DNA of 64,000 nucleotides. Origin: Blepharisma stoltei. Its lineage: Eukaryota > Ciliophora > Heterotrichea > Heterotrichida > Blepharismidae. Below are positions 20,637 through 34,353 of this stretch, piece by piece. The stretch covers positions 806,001 through 870,000 of the forward strand of contig CAJZBQ010000036.1 of the NCBI GenBank assembly GCA_914767885.1. Reading direction: 5' to 3'. Every line of letters begins with the position of its first letter. The stretch's first letter is position 1. The position numbers were made by a program, and so were the translations under genes. Below the pieces are notes generated by a model. The model did not search any database. It had not been told where the DNA came from and saw nothing but the letters and a program-made list of their open reading frames with translations.

Positions 20637-22226
20637 TTAATCTTCTTGCTTTTTCGTGTTAAGCTTATCAAAATTGATTAAAGCTTTTATATGTTTTCCT
20701 GAAAATTTAATTTTTGCGTCAATTTTATTGTATCCTCTTGCGTCATGCAATTGCTCATATCTCAGCGAGGCTTTATAAGATCTAATAGAGTGAATATAGG
20801 CATTATAAATATGTCTTGGCCTGATTCTTTTAAATGCATCATAAATATATTCAATCAATGCCTCATCATTGCTCATAGGCATCCTTCTCAAATTTCATTT
20901 AAACATAGAAAAGATATATTCTATAGGATTCAGTTGCGGAGTCATTGGGGCATTGCAAAGTACTGTAATTCCTTGAGTTTCTATGTAATCCTTCACAAGT
21001 TTTGTTTTATGTGCTGATGCATTGTCCATAAATAAAAAGAATCTGTCTTTATAATTCACAGGATCAATTTCTTTTAGCTTTCCAAAAATTAATCCCAGAA
21101 AATGTTTATAGCCAAATTGATCAATTTTTTTGGGCCGAATTATATATCCAAGCAATCCGCACGACCTCACTGCTGTAATAATTTGTAGTGGTTTTCCTTT
21201 AAATCCATTAATATTTAGAGCTTTTTGACCTTTTTTCGCCCACCCATAATGCGCTGTTTCTCCTCTATTTACTTGACATTCATCAATGCTGACTAATTCT
21301 TTTCCACTCTGTTGAAGAAGGATTAATTGCTGAGCAACTCTGCATCTGGCATTTTTATGAGAAACTCTGTCAGCTTCTGGGACAAAAGTTCTAATTCTTT
21401 TAATAGAATAGCCCATTTCTTTTAAAGCTTGCCTTACGTGATCTGTTCCAATTCTTATTCCAAAATGATTGCACAATAGCAACTTCCTTTCTCTTCCTGA
21501 TAAAACTGTGTTCCTTGGATCTTCAGATATTTCTTTGAGAAATTGTAAATGTTCAGGCTTTAACGCAGGAGTCAGTTTCCTTTTGACTTTTCTGACATAT
21601 TTTTCTCCATAGATTTTGTAGTTTTTAAAAATGTCTTTGACTTTCTCATAGGAGACTCGGCCTTTCATTTCGTTAGTAGTCTCTTTGAGTGATAAGCCTC
21701 TTTTCAAATGATCAATAGTTTCAATAATAAGGTCTTCTTCCTTGGGCTTGATTTTTATAGTGTTAATCGTGTTTCATTGGTTTTGTTCAAGGTAAGTTTG
21801 GAACTCGTATTGATATGGTGAAATTTTTATTGCGTCTAACATTTGGCCGATTGTGACTTCTTTATCAAGTTTGTAATTCAAGAGGCTGTCGTTGAGGTCA
21901 TACTCTGGGGCTTTTGAAGAAAATTCTGTTAACAGTTCATCAGCTTTGATAGCGAATTCTTCTGCTTCACTTACTGGGAGAGGGTTTTCAACGGTATCAG
22001 ACTCACCTGCAATGAAATCTAAGATATATTCATAGGGATATCCTTCTGGGTAACTTGTTTTATCTTCTTCAGAAGTGCTAATACGTATTTGGCGTCATTT
22101 AGAGACATGCAAAATTTGATCGCGAGTTCTTTCAATCCAGGGATCAATGAGATCTGTTGTTTCAATGTAGTTGGAAGCAACTTGAACTTCTTTGAAGGAT
22201 TTTTTGCTCTTTCGTTTCTTAACCAT
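20637..22226 (-). CDS. DD34E transposase-type protein (IS630/Tc1 superfamily)
   Basis: 529 aa, intact. The catalytic triad is visible as Asp315 (LVSIDECQVNRGE), Asp401 (FLFMDNASAHKT) and Glu436 (LNPIEYIFSMF), with 34 residues between the last two, the Tc1-type spacing. Before it are helix-turn-helix-like segments (residues ~160-290: IIETIDHLKRGLSLKETTNE and RERKLLLCNHFGIRIG). The first 150 residues are acidic and of unknown origin. Three Trp (SKWRQ, QNQWNT, MFKWNL) are TGA, so it is written in the nuclear code of this host. No MITE-type ends or inverted repeats flank it within 400 bp and it has no IES, so it may be either a germline transposon core or a domesticated somatic gene. Confidence 0.88.
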
Positions 22227-22643
22227 TTTTATTATAATTATTTTGGCTGATTGAAATATGGGGGATCATTTAATTAATTTTAATTTTAAATTAAAAAGAA
22301 ATAAATAAATTAGAATTAAAATTTTTTAAAAATATAATGCTTCTTATCATATTATAATTCTCCAATTTTTGCCATATAGAATTATTCATAGAAAATGATT
22401 ATGTCTTGCTAGACTTCCAACTCAGCTAGCTAGCTCATCAACCCAAGTTGACAGGCCAATTTTGGGGATTGACTTCGCCTCTAATTTGGTGAATTCTATA
22501 CTATTTCAGTTGCTTAGCCAGCAGTTTTTTGACCCAACTATGGAGTTGGAAGAGAATTATTAATCATAGACAGAGATATTATCTCTGGATATATCTGGTA
22601 CAAAAATAGTTAAATAGATGTAAATTATTTGTAAAAAATATTA
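22227..22643. other. intergenic region with imperfect foldback
   Basis: Upstream region between the transposase gene (-) and kelch C (+). Around 22395-22570 the arms CTTCCAACTC and GAGTTGGAAG, with outer ATGATTA/TAATCAT, form a weak palindrome whose ends were not resolved. Confidence 0.4.
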
Positions 22644-23516
22644 ATGATTGTAAAATGCGAAGAAGGAGAAGACAATCAGAAATCTCATTTTGACTTAAAA
22701 TATCTATATAACATATTCCCTAAGCATGGAGTATCAAAGTTCCAAATTTATAACATCGAAACAAAATCAAAAAAGCAGATCTTAATTGAAACTTTAACTC
22801 CAATGAGCCTAGTTCCATGCATAGTTCTTCTCCCACACTCTGAACTATTTTGCTTTGGGAAATATATAGAAAATAAAGAAATTGGCGCTTTTACCTATCC
22901 AAGAAGACAAACAGAGATAAATTCTTCTGGGATGATTTGCATAATTGATCTAAAAACTTATAAAATAAAAAGAAAATTGCCAAACAACAGTATACACAAC
23001 TCTAATATCGGTGCTATGTACCACAACAATTGTGTCTTTGCATTTGGAGGATATAATGGGAATGATTTTTTGGCTAATGCAGAGAAATTTGATTTGCTTA
23101 AAAATAGATGAATTAAGCTTCCTCAAATTCCAGAAAAATCAACATTTTGTTCATGCATAGCTTTAAAAGATTCTGCTTTAATTTGTGGGAAAGAACATGA
23201 AAATCTATTTAAATACGATTTTTTTACTAATAGCTATTCAGAAATTCCTGGTATGAGGCTAAATCGATATGAAGCAAAGATGCTGGTTTCATCAGGATTA
23301 AGATTATACATAATTGAGTCAGTTGGAAGAATTTGACAAAGCGAAGAAGGGAATGAATACAGCTGAAATGTTGTTTGTCTAACAATTTTAAAATTGCATT
23401 TTAATTATTACTTTTACACATATTATGAAGGCTCGTTTTTTATTAGCACAAATTATCAAGATGATGCTATGTATTACAAGTTTGATTTAAATGAAAAAAA
23501 GTTTGGATTACTATAA
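22644..23516 (+). CDS. kelch-type protein C
   Basis: 290 aa in one uninterrupted frame with TGA as Trp (NRWIKLP, RIWQSEEG, YSWNVV). Kelch-like segments are VFAFGGYNGNDFLANAEKFD and the repeated strand LYIIESVGRI seen also in A and B (YVIESGG, YVIESEG). It lacks the N-terminal coiled coil and B-box of B. It is the third member of a local cluster split by the transposase gene. Function unknown. Confidence 0.75.
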
Positions 23517-23648
23517 TAAAATAAATTCTATCGACTATTTAAATAACACCTAGGCCAAAATTTAATTAGCCAAACATAATATCCCTAAAATTTTGCAACG
23601 ATAGATATCCTATCATATTATATTTTCAATATTGTACAATAAAATAAA

Positions 23649-27338
<3,690 letters not shown>

Positions 27339-27354
27339 TTATAATAAAATCTGT

Positions 27355-27650
27355 TTTAATTAAAAGGAGGTTAATTTTTTTTAAAACTTATATGAATGCA
27401 ATAAAAAATATTTTAAATAAAAAATATAGATTAATTGAATTTCAATTTATTTGCATTAAAAATTTTATTTATTAAGCATGCCACCTGTTTAAATAGCATT
27501 CTACTTGCATTGCCTCTATTAGATTAGCCAAAATTAATTCTGTAAAATTACTATTTTCACTCCAAAATTTCACAATGAACAATTTAATTTCAAGTTTCCC
27601 AAAAAATGCAATTTTTTCTAATATTTTGTTCAAAGTTAAATCAGAGATTT
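27355..27650. mobile_element. decayed MITE family C
   Basis: AATTAAAAGGAGGTTAATTT on the left, an interior like the copies at 450 and 35896 (GCATTCTACTTG, cf. 36110), and TTTTGTTCAAAGTTAAA on the right. Both ends have lost the G-run, so boundaries are approximate. Confidence 0.45.
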
Positions 27651-27945
27651 AAGGCAGTGGCAATTACAAATCTTACAGTACTTTTTTTCCCAATTCTAAT
27701 AACAATTCTATCACGGTTCATCAGCATTATACAAAGAAAGAGAGTTTTCTCCTCTTTCTTTTCTTGCTCATTGTAGTCAACTGGATTCGCTCACACAAAT
27801 GATTTGCTCCGGGCTTTATGAGCTTTTATTTGAGTTTTATACTCTTTATTTGTGTGGATACTCGCCATTGGTTTGGCCCTTCTTCGTGTGTTGAACATCT
27901 CTTCATACTCATTATTGTCAGCATTCATATTAATATGATTCTCAA

Positions 27946-28296
27946 CATGAGTGAGCTAAGATTAAGATTAAGATTACGATAACTCCTTGTAGACCCCCAC
28001 TTAGTTTAGGATCTATCAAAACAAGCTCTTCCTCCATGAATTCCATCCACTAGCTAACAGCTCTGAACAACGGTAGGTGGAATCGGCCTAATCGTCGAAC
28101 CGTTACAGTTGCCTATGGCCCGGACGAGTCTCTCTTCGTTCCTTGAGTGTGCTTCAAATACTCTTGGGGCTGCCGGAGCAGTCCCAACGCTGATTTCCTT
28201 CAGAAAGATTGAACTTCCCTCACTAGGACGAGTATAGGGGACAGAACCCCTAACTCATTCATTCCATTTTAATTGTGAGTGAGCTAAAATTAAATT
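27946..28296 (-). repeat. retroposon with (GATTAA)n tail and 12-bp target duplication
   Basis: TGAGTGAGCTAA occurs on both sides (about 27949-27960 and 28276-28287). Just inside the left copy is (GATTAA)3, that is (TTAATC)n at the 3' end on the minus strand. The body shares CAGCTCTGAA, TAGGTGG and TCGGCCTAA with the repeat at 630-872. No protein recognised. Confidence 0.7.
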
Positions 28297-29124
28297 AATC
28301 AGCTCACTTATATAGCTTGCTACTGGGTTTTCTCATATGAAAAAAAGCTAGTTACTTATAGTATTTTTTTCTGGAATTAATAGCCTATCTTAATATAAGA
28401 AACAGCAGAGGAGATTAATGCTCCTTCTACTTTTCTATTAAGGTCTTTGCTTTAGATGAGAGCGTCCTAAAAGCCATAAACTTTTTTTGTTTTTTAAATA
28501 TTTTAAATCTCCATGAATTAAATGAAAATATAAGAACACTTAAAAAAATATTATCTCCAATATGATAATTTATATAAACTTTCACCTGTAATTTGCACAC
28601 ACTTTTGAATAGACTTTTAACTGAAGTTAAGATAATATAAATAATATATAGATTATATTCTATACCTAACAGCTTTGCAAAGAGATTTTTTTGAATCTCA
28701 TTTATATCTCTTTATTAACCAAAGTTGATTTTTTAGGCCTGGTATAAATCTATTATCTTAAATAAATTAGGAAACAATTAATTTTTAAGTATATATAAAA
28801 ACTATGATGAAAAGAGCTAAGGCAAAAAACAATTTACTTGCGGACTAATATCATATCAATTAATAAATATTGACACACCCTTTTATCATGAATAGAAACT
28901 TTAGCATTGTTTACCGTTTTCTTATCTATAAATATAAAATAGAAAAATGGAAACTAGTACCAAAGTTTTTATTCAATAAAATAGATAATTATAATTAACC
29001 TAAATTAAATTCAAATCAGCAAAGTAATATCAAATAAACATTTAAAACTCAAATTAATATACAAAAGAGATTGAAACTGGATTTCATCTAAGTTAAATTA
29101 CTCCTATTTTTAATTAAGCTGAAA

Positions 29125-31237
29125 ATGAGGAGTTCTTTAAAAGTACATGAGGAGCCAATAAACTCAACCTCATGGCAAATACCTCATGGCACACCATGGT
29201 AAATTCAATTCAGGGAAAACTTGTTGAGAGCTGGAACTGCACCCCAAGATGAAACTCACGGTTTGAAGAAAAAATCAATTGCAAGCCACGCTGAAATTCA
29301 AGGAAGGAAATCAAAAAATACAAAACCAATTAGCCATAATAATAGGCCAGCAAGGCAGAGTTTTCCTGAATATTCATCAACGATGAATGGAAGACCAATC
29401 AACTAACTCAATTAAGATTATTAAACATTTTCTTGGAGTAATAAGGACCTTTTATCCCACCTTACTTACTCCCATCTCCATGAGCCATCAGATTAATTTA
29501 TCTTCCAGTAATATTATTTTTTGGACTTCTCTCCTTTTTCAAAGTTGACGAGTAAAAGTTATATTCTCTTAAAATTGTCAACGAAGGAACCACTAAAAAC
29601 TGCAAAACCAAGCCGAATGCAAACAGCAGATTTGCAACCCTCTTCCCTGTCTTGCTTAGCTTCACGCCAAAGGATGATCCCAAACTTAGACAAAGTCTAG
29701 AGCAGACAGACTAGCGACCCCACAATTTTAATTGCATAAGGAAGACCAACCACATCGAGAAAAAAGAGGATTCCTTTAAAAAAAGGAGTTCCTCAGCCAA
29801 GCATCCCTACAGAGCCTTCCTTAGAATTCTATAAAAACCCTTCAGGGGCTAAAGTTATATCCCTTGATGATGATTCTCTAGAGGAGAACGAAGCACTAGA
29901 AATCAGGAAACGCCCACCCTGTCGCCAAAATGCAAATATTTGTGATTTGGAGGACAAAGTTTTCACAGTAAGTGCTATATAGAAGTTGAATGGACTTATG
30001 GAGCCTAAAAGCCGAGAAAGACAGCCTATAAAGATACTGCCAAGCAAATTGAGGCCACCTTCAAGACATAAAACTCCCCCTAAAGCAATTGGATTGGAGT
30101 ATATCCCAAAAAAGCATCAGCTTGAATATCCAGAACTTGATAATATGTTCGATACTTTACTTCCTTCCCCTACTTCATCAGACCATCCTGAAGAAGATCC
30201 ATTTTCCAGCACAATGCCTGTAAATTTAAATGATAGAAAGGAAACCCGCAAAGAAAGAACTCATTCCATGATTGATCCTGCAGAAATCAAAAACTTGGAG
30301 GCTGGAATTGCAAGAGAACAAAGATCTGCATCGACAAAGGGAAAGATTAAATCTCGAGAGGAAAAAGAGTCTTATAGAATTTATAACGCTTAACGTCCAC
30401 TACGGGGTGACAACCCCAGGTACTATCACTCGCCTTGCGTCGCATCGGGCCCACAGGTCGCTGGGGATGGCCTGCTTCGATCACCAGGGTGCTTCTCGGG
30501 AAAGTGTTCCGGCTTCGACGGCTCATGGATGAGCTACTTGCTTGATACATAGGCTGCTTTTCCAAAAACCCAAAAAATGGATTTTTCTGGTCGGCTATCG
30601 GCAAAAAGGAAAAATACGTAGCCTGGGACGTAACGCCCAGTTTCACGCTAGGAAGTTGCCAGAATGGTCCTAACGGACTCTGCTGAGCTTCCCCTTTACA
30701 ACTCCATGCCCTCCTTCCCCACGAGGAAAAATCCACCCCTGAGAATAGACTAGGACTAGGCTCTGAACACCACCAGAATTGCTTACCTAGTATTGCCGTC
30801 CATCTCTAGAATGGTAAAACCTTGCCGGATATATTTAAATATGAGTCGAGGCTATATGGCCTGGAGGCCATGCCAGGACGAAGACGCCATATTTAATTAT
30901 ATGAGAGGAAAAAGAGTCAAATTCGAATGCTCGAGCTTGGTCTGCCAAAAGGCAGCAAAAGTTTATCGATATACCATTGATAGTAAACAAAAGGCAAAAA
31001 AATCTTTATACTGCAACTCCAACTAGAAGGGGAAAGTCCAACACCACTGAAATTGAAGATGAAAACTGTAGATTTTTTGAGAAAAGGAATATAAGGATCA
31101 ATAAGATGAGCAAGCAAAAAACTATCAGGGCAAAGAGTTCTGTCAGCAAATCAAAAATCAGCCAGACTTTGCCATTTCTAAGTTCTCTTGAGCCAGAATT
31201 TTTGAATCTTTTTGCCAAGAGTGATATCAATTTTTAA
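29125..31237 (+). CDS. unknown basic protein, two introns and two retroposon-like insertions
   Basis: Not recognised. With introns 29199-29213 and 29968-29982 spliced and the insertions at 29389-29752 and 30356-30918 collapsed to one target copy, it reads as 394 aa. It is Lys/Arg/Ser/Pro rich and probably disordered (LPSKLRPPSRHKTPPKAIG, RKKRIPLKKGVPQPSIP), with an acidic patch ISLDDDSLEENEAL. The C-terminus TIRAKSSVSKSKISQTLPF follows the second insertion. Start at 29125 (MRSSLKVHEEP) was chosen because it is the first ATG in the frame that joins through the first intron. Function unknown; nuclear or cytoskeletal roles would fit the composition. Confidence 0.7.
29199..29213 (+). other. 15-nt intron
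   Basis: GTAAATTCAATTCAG; removal joins PHGTPW to ENLLRAGTA. Confidence 0.8.
29389..29752. mobile_element. insertion with ~13-bp target duplication
   Basis: GGAAGACCAATCA (29389-29401) and GGAAGACCAACCA (29740-29752) flank about 338 bp that stop the frame. Collapsing them shortens the gene by 351 bp, a multiple of three, and gives MNGRPTTSRKKRIPLKK. No TA lies inside the duplication. No similarity to other elements in the window was seen. Confidence 0.7.
29968..29982 (+). other. 15-nt intron
   Basis: GTAAGTGCTATATAG; removal joins DKVFT to KLNGLMEPK. Confidence 0.85.
30356..30918 (-). mobile_element. retroposon family R copy 1, 16-bp perfect target duplication
   Basis: GAGAGGAAAAAGAGTC at 30356-30371 and 30903-30918 encloses 531 bp. 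The insert is about 85% similar by eye to the copy at 56809-57351, from CGCTTAACGTCCACTACGGG to GACGAAGACGCCATATTT. Collapsing to one target copy gives SREEKESNSNARAW in frame. The AT-rich side is at the left, suggesting minus orientation. The duplication has no TA; a TA-to-TA cut just inside it would instead leave an in-frame 8-codon scar (ESYIWEEK). Confidence 0.9.
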
Positions 31238-31400
31238 TTTAATTGTTTAGAACTATTTTGGTTCACTAATAATGCCTTTATCTATTAAAGCACCCTTTAC
31301 TTTCTCATATTAATAAATGTTCATTAAACATCTTGAATATAAGCTATATTTAAAAAAAGATAAATTCCATGCTTATGGCAATTATTATAGCTAGGCATTA

Positions 31401-32612
31401 ATGTCTTTAACGAATAGGCAAATTACCGGCAAACTATCAAGAAAATCAGATGAATTTTATTTGAAGTTTCAAATCGCAAAAGCTGAAGTCAACGAACTGA
31501 AAGAAAGTCTAAGATTTGTTGAATACAGATTGGCTAAAACAGAGTCAGAGAATAAAACTATTAAAGATGCGATGGAGTCTCTATTAGAAGAAATCTCAGA
31601 AAAATCCTCAAAACTCGAACAAGAGCACGAGAAAACTTTAGCTTTAGAAAAAGAAATCAAAAATCTTGAGTGTGAGCTTGGAAAAGCTAGAGAAACCAAG
31701 CTCAACGAAAACAAAGAATGAAGCAAAAAGATTTTAAACCTAAATGTTGAAGAAAACAAGCTCTGCCAAGAAATATCGTCTCTCAAAGAGTGCTTAGAGA
31801 TGGCAAATGAAGAAATCGCAGCTTTAAAAGACGCAAAAGAAAAAACAAAGGAAAAACTGAAATCAATTTTGAAAAGTCAGAGCGACCAAAGCTTTGTTGA
31901 GAAAGAAATCGAAGACACAGAAAGAGAGCCAGTTCAAACCTATGAGTATGTTAAGCAAATCCCAATTCTCCAACAAGAAATAAAAAGACTTTATAAGGAC
32001 AATTGCAAGCTCTTTGAGATCATAAAGTCAGGCAAATCCTTAGCACATATAAATAGTCTTGTGCAGGATTCTAACGGAATTACTTATCATCAAGACAAAG
32101 GAAACTGTGGGAAAAAAAGATGTGCAGCGAATAACTCAAACGAAGACTCAGACTGAATCCCAATCTCTGTCTATAATGTGATGAAAGAGTTCAAAGACGG
32201 GAAAAATCTCACTGCCTCTGTCATAAGTCAGCTGCTCACGAAAGTTTGCCATTTGTGGAGTGAAAGGGAATGCAACAGGATAAAAAGACTGAAGCAGAAG
32301 TATGAACACAAGTTAGAAGAAATGAAAGCCAAACTAATGGCTTCACAACCGCAATCTCCAGCCTCACATCGGTCTTCAGGACACAAGAGATCGTATTCGT
32401 ATAAAGACAGCAACAGCGAAATTAGAATTGAGATACAAGAATTAATCAGAAAAGCATATGGGAACTTGAGCAACAATGTAATGCTGGCTATCAGACAAGC
32501 TTTTGGGTTAAGTCCATCTCTCAAGAATAAACAAAGAGAAGAAGAACTAAGCGATGTTGTTTTAAAGATGGTTGGAGACTACACAGAAGTCATTGTGTCG
32601 TATTTTTTTTAA
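31401..32612 (+). CDS. coiled-coil protein, unknown
   Basis: 403 aa in one frame with two TGA as Trp (NKEWSKK, DSDWIPI). Residues about 15-170 are a long heptad-rich coiled coil (LEEISEKSSKLEQEHEKTLA), followed by a Cys-containing loop (GNCGKKRCAANN), another helix (CNRIKRLKQKYEHKLEEMKA), a Ser-rich linker and a helical C-terminus. No conserved family recognised. No IES within the frame, but a nested element stack begins seven bases after its TAA. Confidence 0.75.
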
Positions 32613-33116
32613 ATTAGCTTAATCCCCCATTCTTAAGAGAACAAAACAAATTTGCTCGCTCACCTGCTAAATTTTTTTCAAAATTTAAATAAAATTTTTA
32701 TCATAAATTTTTAATTACAGAAATTCAAAATTTCATTATATATAAATATTTTTTCAAAAAAAAATTTTATTCTGACGAAGATTCTTTGTTGCCTGGTCAA
32801 GCACAGATGCCAACCCCCACCCCCACCCCCCCAGTTTGGATGTATACATCACACCCCCACCCCCCTTGCATCTATGGATCCCACCCACACCCCCATTCCA
32901 TTAATAGATGCTACTCCCCCCCTGTATAATGTAAACTGTATTAAAGGCAATTAAAACATATTAATTGCTGACAGCATAAAAAATTCATAGTCATAGGGAT
33001 GAAAAAAAAATTCGGATACAGTGTGCTAACGAGGAAGCATGTTTTCAATGAACCTTCAAGCACATACCTCGTGTTTTAAATCATATAAAGGTCAAAAATT
33101 TCCAAAGAATGCAGGC

Positions 33117-33853
33117 TAGCTCCCCCCCCGGCCATTTAATAACGAACAAAACCGTCATTTTTTTTTCCTAAAAATTTTTCCTTAGGCCCCATTTAATAAC
33201 GAACAAAATTTATATAAGCTAATTTAGTCTTTACAGTTTACTAATTTTAAGTAGTTAGAGTAAGATAAAGACAAGCATAATCGAGCAAAGAATAATAAAT
33301 AAGAGCTAATAGTGGCTTAATCTTTAAAATATCGTTTGCTCACGAAGGAGATTATTTTTTTTTTTTAAATTTATATATAAAATTTATAGAAATATTATTT
33401 TTTGAAATTTAAAAAAATCCTAATTTGCAAAAATTGGAAAGCAAATATTAATTGAATTTATAAAATTTATGTTTTAAAACGCAATTTGTTTAAAATTAAA
33501 AAGAATTAGGCAGAGATTTCATTATAATAATTATCGCTTATATATCAAACTTTTTTCCATAAAAAATTTTTCTATTAAAAAAATTTTTGTTTGCTCACGA
33601 AGAGTGAGGGACTTTTCTAATGGTTTTGCTCGCTCACGGAGGGGGGAGTTAGCAATAGTTATTTTTCGCATGAATTCAGGCGCTTTATCTTTATGTTGTC
33701 ATCATTTGACTTTTTTATTATTAGCCCTTTATTGAAATTTTTATATAAAAAATCATAGATATTTATTTAATATAATTTTCCCAAGAATTTTATAAGTTAG
33801 ACCCATTTAATAAGGAACTAAAAAAGTATTCGTTATTAAATGGGGGGGGAGTA
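33117..33853. mobile_element. MITE family G (CCATTTAATAACGAAC ends)
   Basis: The left end is CTCCCCCCCCGGCCATTTAA, continuing TAACGAAC, with a second inner copy CCCCATTTAATAACGAAC at 33187. The right end is TTCGTTATTAAATGGGGGGG, GAG and TA. Layout matches the other MITEs (motif twice at one end) but the core differs. It carries a nested family A copy. Confidence 0.8.
33317..33651. mobile_element. MITE family A nested in family G
   Basis: TTA repeats at both ends (33317-33319, 33649-33651). The interior from TTTATATATAAA to GCAATTTGTTTAAAATTAAA is nearly the same as the copies at 17880-18030 and 58380-58500. The right end is GCTCGCTCACGGAGGGGGGA. The left hairpin is degraded (TCTTTAAAATATCGTTTGC). 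Confidence 0.82.
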
Positions 33854-34353
33854 AAAGACTTTATAAGAGATATCAAAATATTTTTTGAGTCATTTATTGA
33901 TTCCTTTCTATGTAACAAGTTTTTTGCAATTATTTTATTTTAAATGTATTACTAATATATTGGCTATATCAGTCTATGCTAAATATACTTATGATCATTA
34001 ATATTTATTTATGAATCTATTTATGAATCCATTTATGAATTAACTAAAATTTTATTGTATGTCTTATTTGTAAGATTTGATACTTATATGTTTACCTATA
34101 TGATAGATGGGGTGGGGGGTGGAGGGGGTGGGATCTATTAGCATAGGTGGTGGGGGTGTGATCCATATATACTAGGGGGTGGGGGTGGGATCCATGCATG
34201 GGGGGTGGGGGTGGGGGTGGGGGGGTTGGCATCTGTGCTTGACCATTTGCCTAAAAACAGGGTTTTACCAATGGGTTTGCTCGATCAAGAGGGGGGAGTT
34301 AATAATTCGGATTTTATTTCTGCTGATCAGAAAAAAGATACATCCACATTTAT

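Larger units (their letters stand above)
27339..29124. other. intergenic region with decayed MITE and retroposon
   Basis: About 1.8 kb of non-coding DNA between PI3K (-) and the next plus-strand gene. Holds a decayed family C MITE (about 27355-27650) and a tailed retroposon (27946-28290); the remaining ~800 bp shows no structure. Confidence 0.5.
32794..34245. mobile_element. element with long G/C-minisatellite inverted repeats
   Basis: TGGTCAAGCACAGATGCC at 32794 is mirrored by GGCATCTGTGCTTGACCA ending at 34245. Behind each lie ~130 bp of CCCCCACCC-type repeats (32813-32925) and their complement (34105-34228), with interspersed ATGGATCCC/GGGATCCAT. The interior holds a family G MITE. No ORF for a transposase. 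Confidence 0.8.
32619..34301. mobile_element. outer MITE (family A/B) disrupted by a nested stack of elements
   Basis: The left end is TTA, ATCCCCC, a degraded hairpin and TTGCTCGCTCACCTGC. The right end is TTTGCTCGATCAAGAGGGGG, GGAG and TTA. The TTA repeats at 32619-32621 and 34299-34301 suggest one original MITE of about 230 bp that now holds 1.45 kb of other elements (32794-34245). It lies between two genes, so excision cannot be frame-tested. Confidence 0.7.

Noticed and set aside
30272-30736. ORFs of 86 and 129 codons, and matching ones at 56970-57258
   Set aside because: Both copies of retroposon family R show them in similar places, but the frames are not conserved between copies, so they are shadows of the repeat.
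32810-32930. C-rich repeats as possible telomere or chromosome end
   Set aside because: Units are CCCCCACCC, not a CCCTAA-type telomere repeat, and are mirrored 1.3 kb away inside an element.
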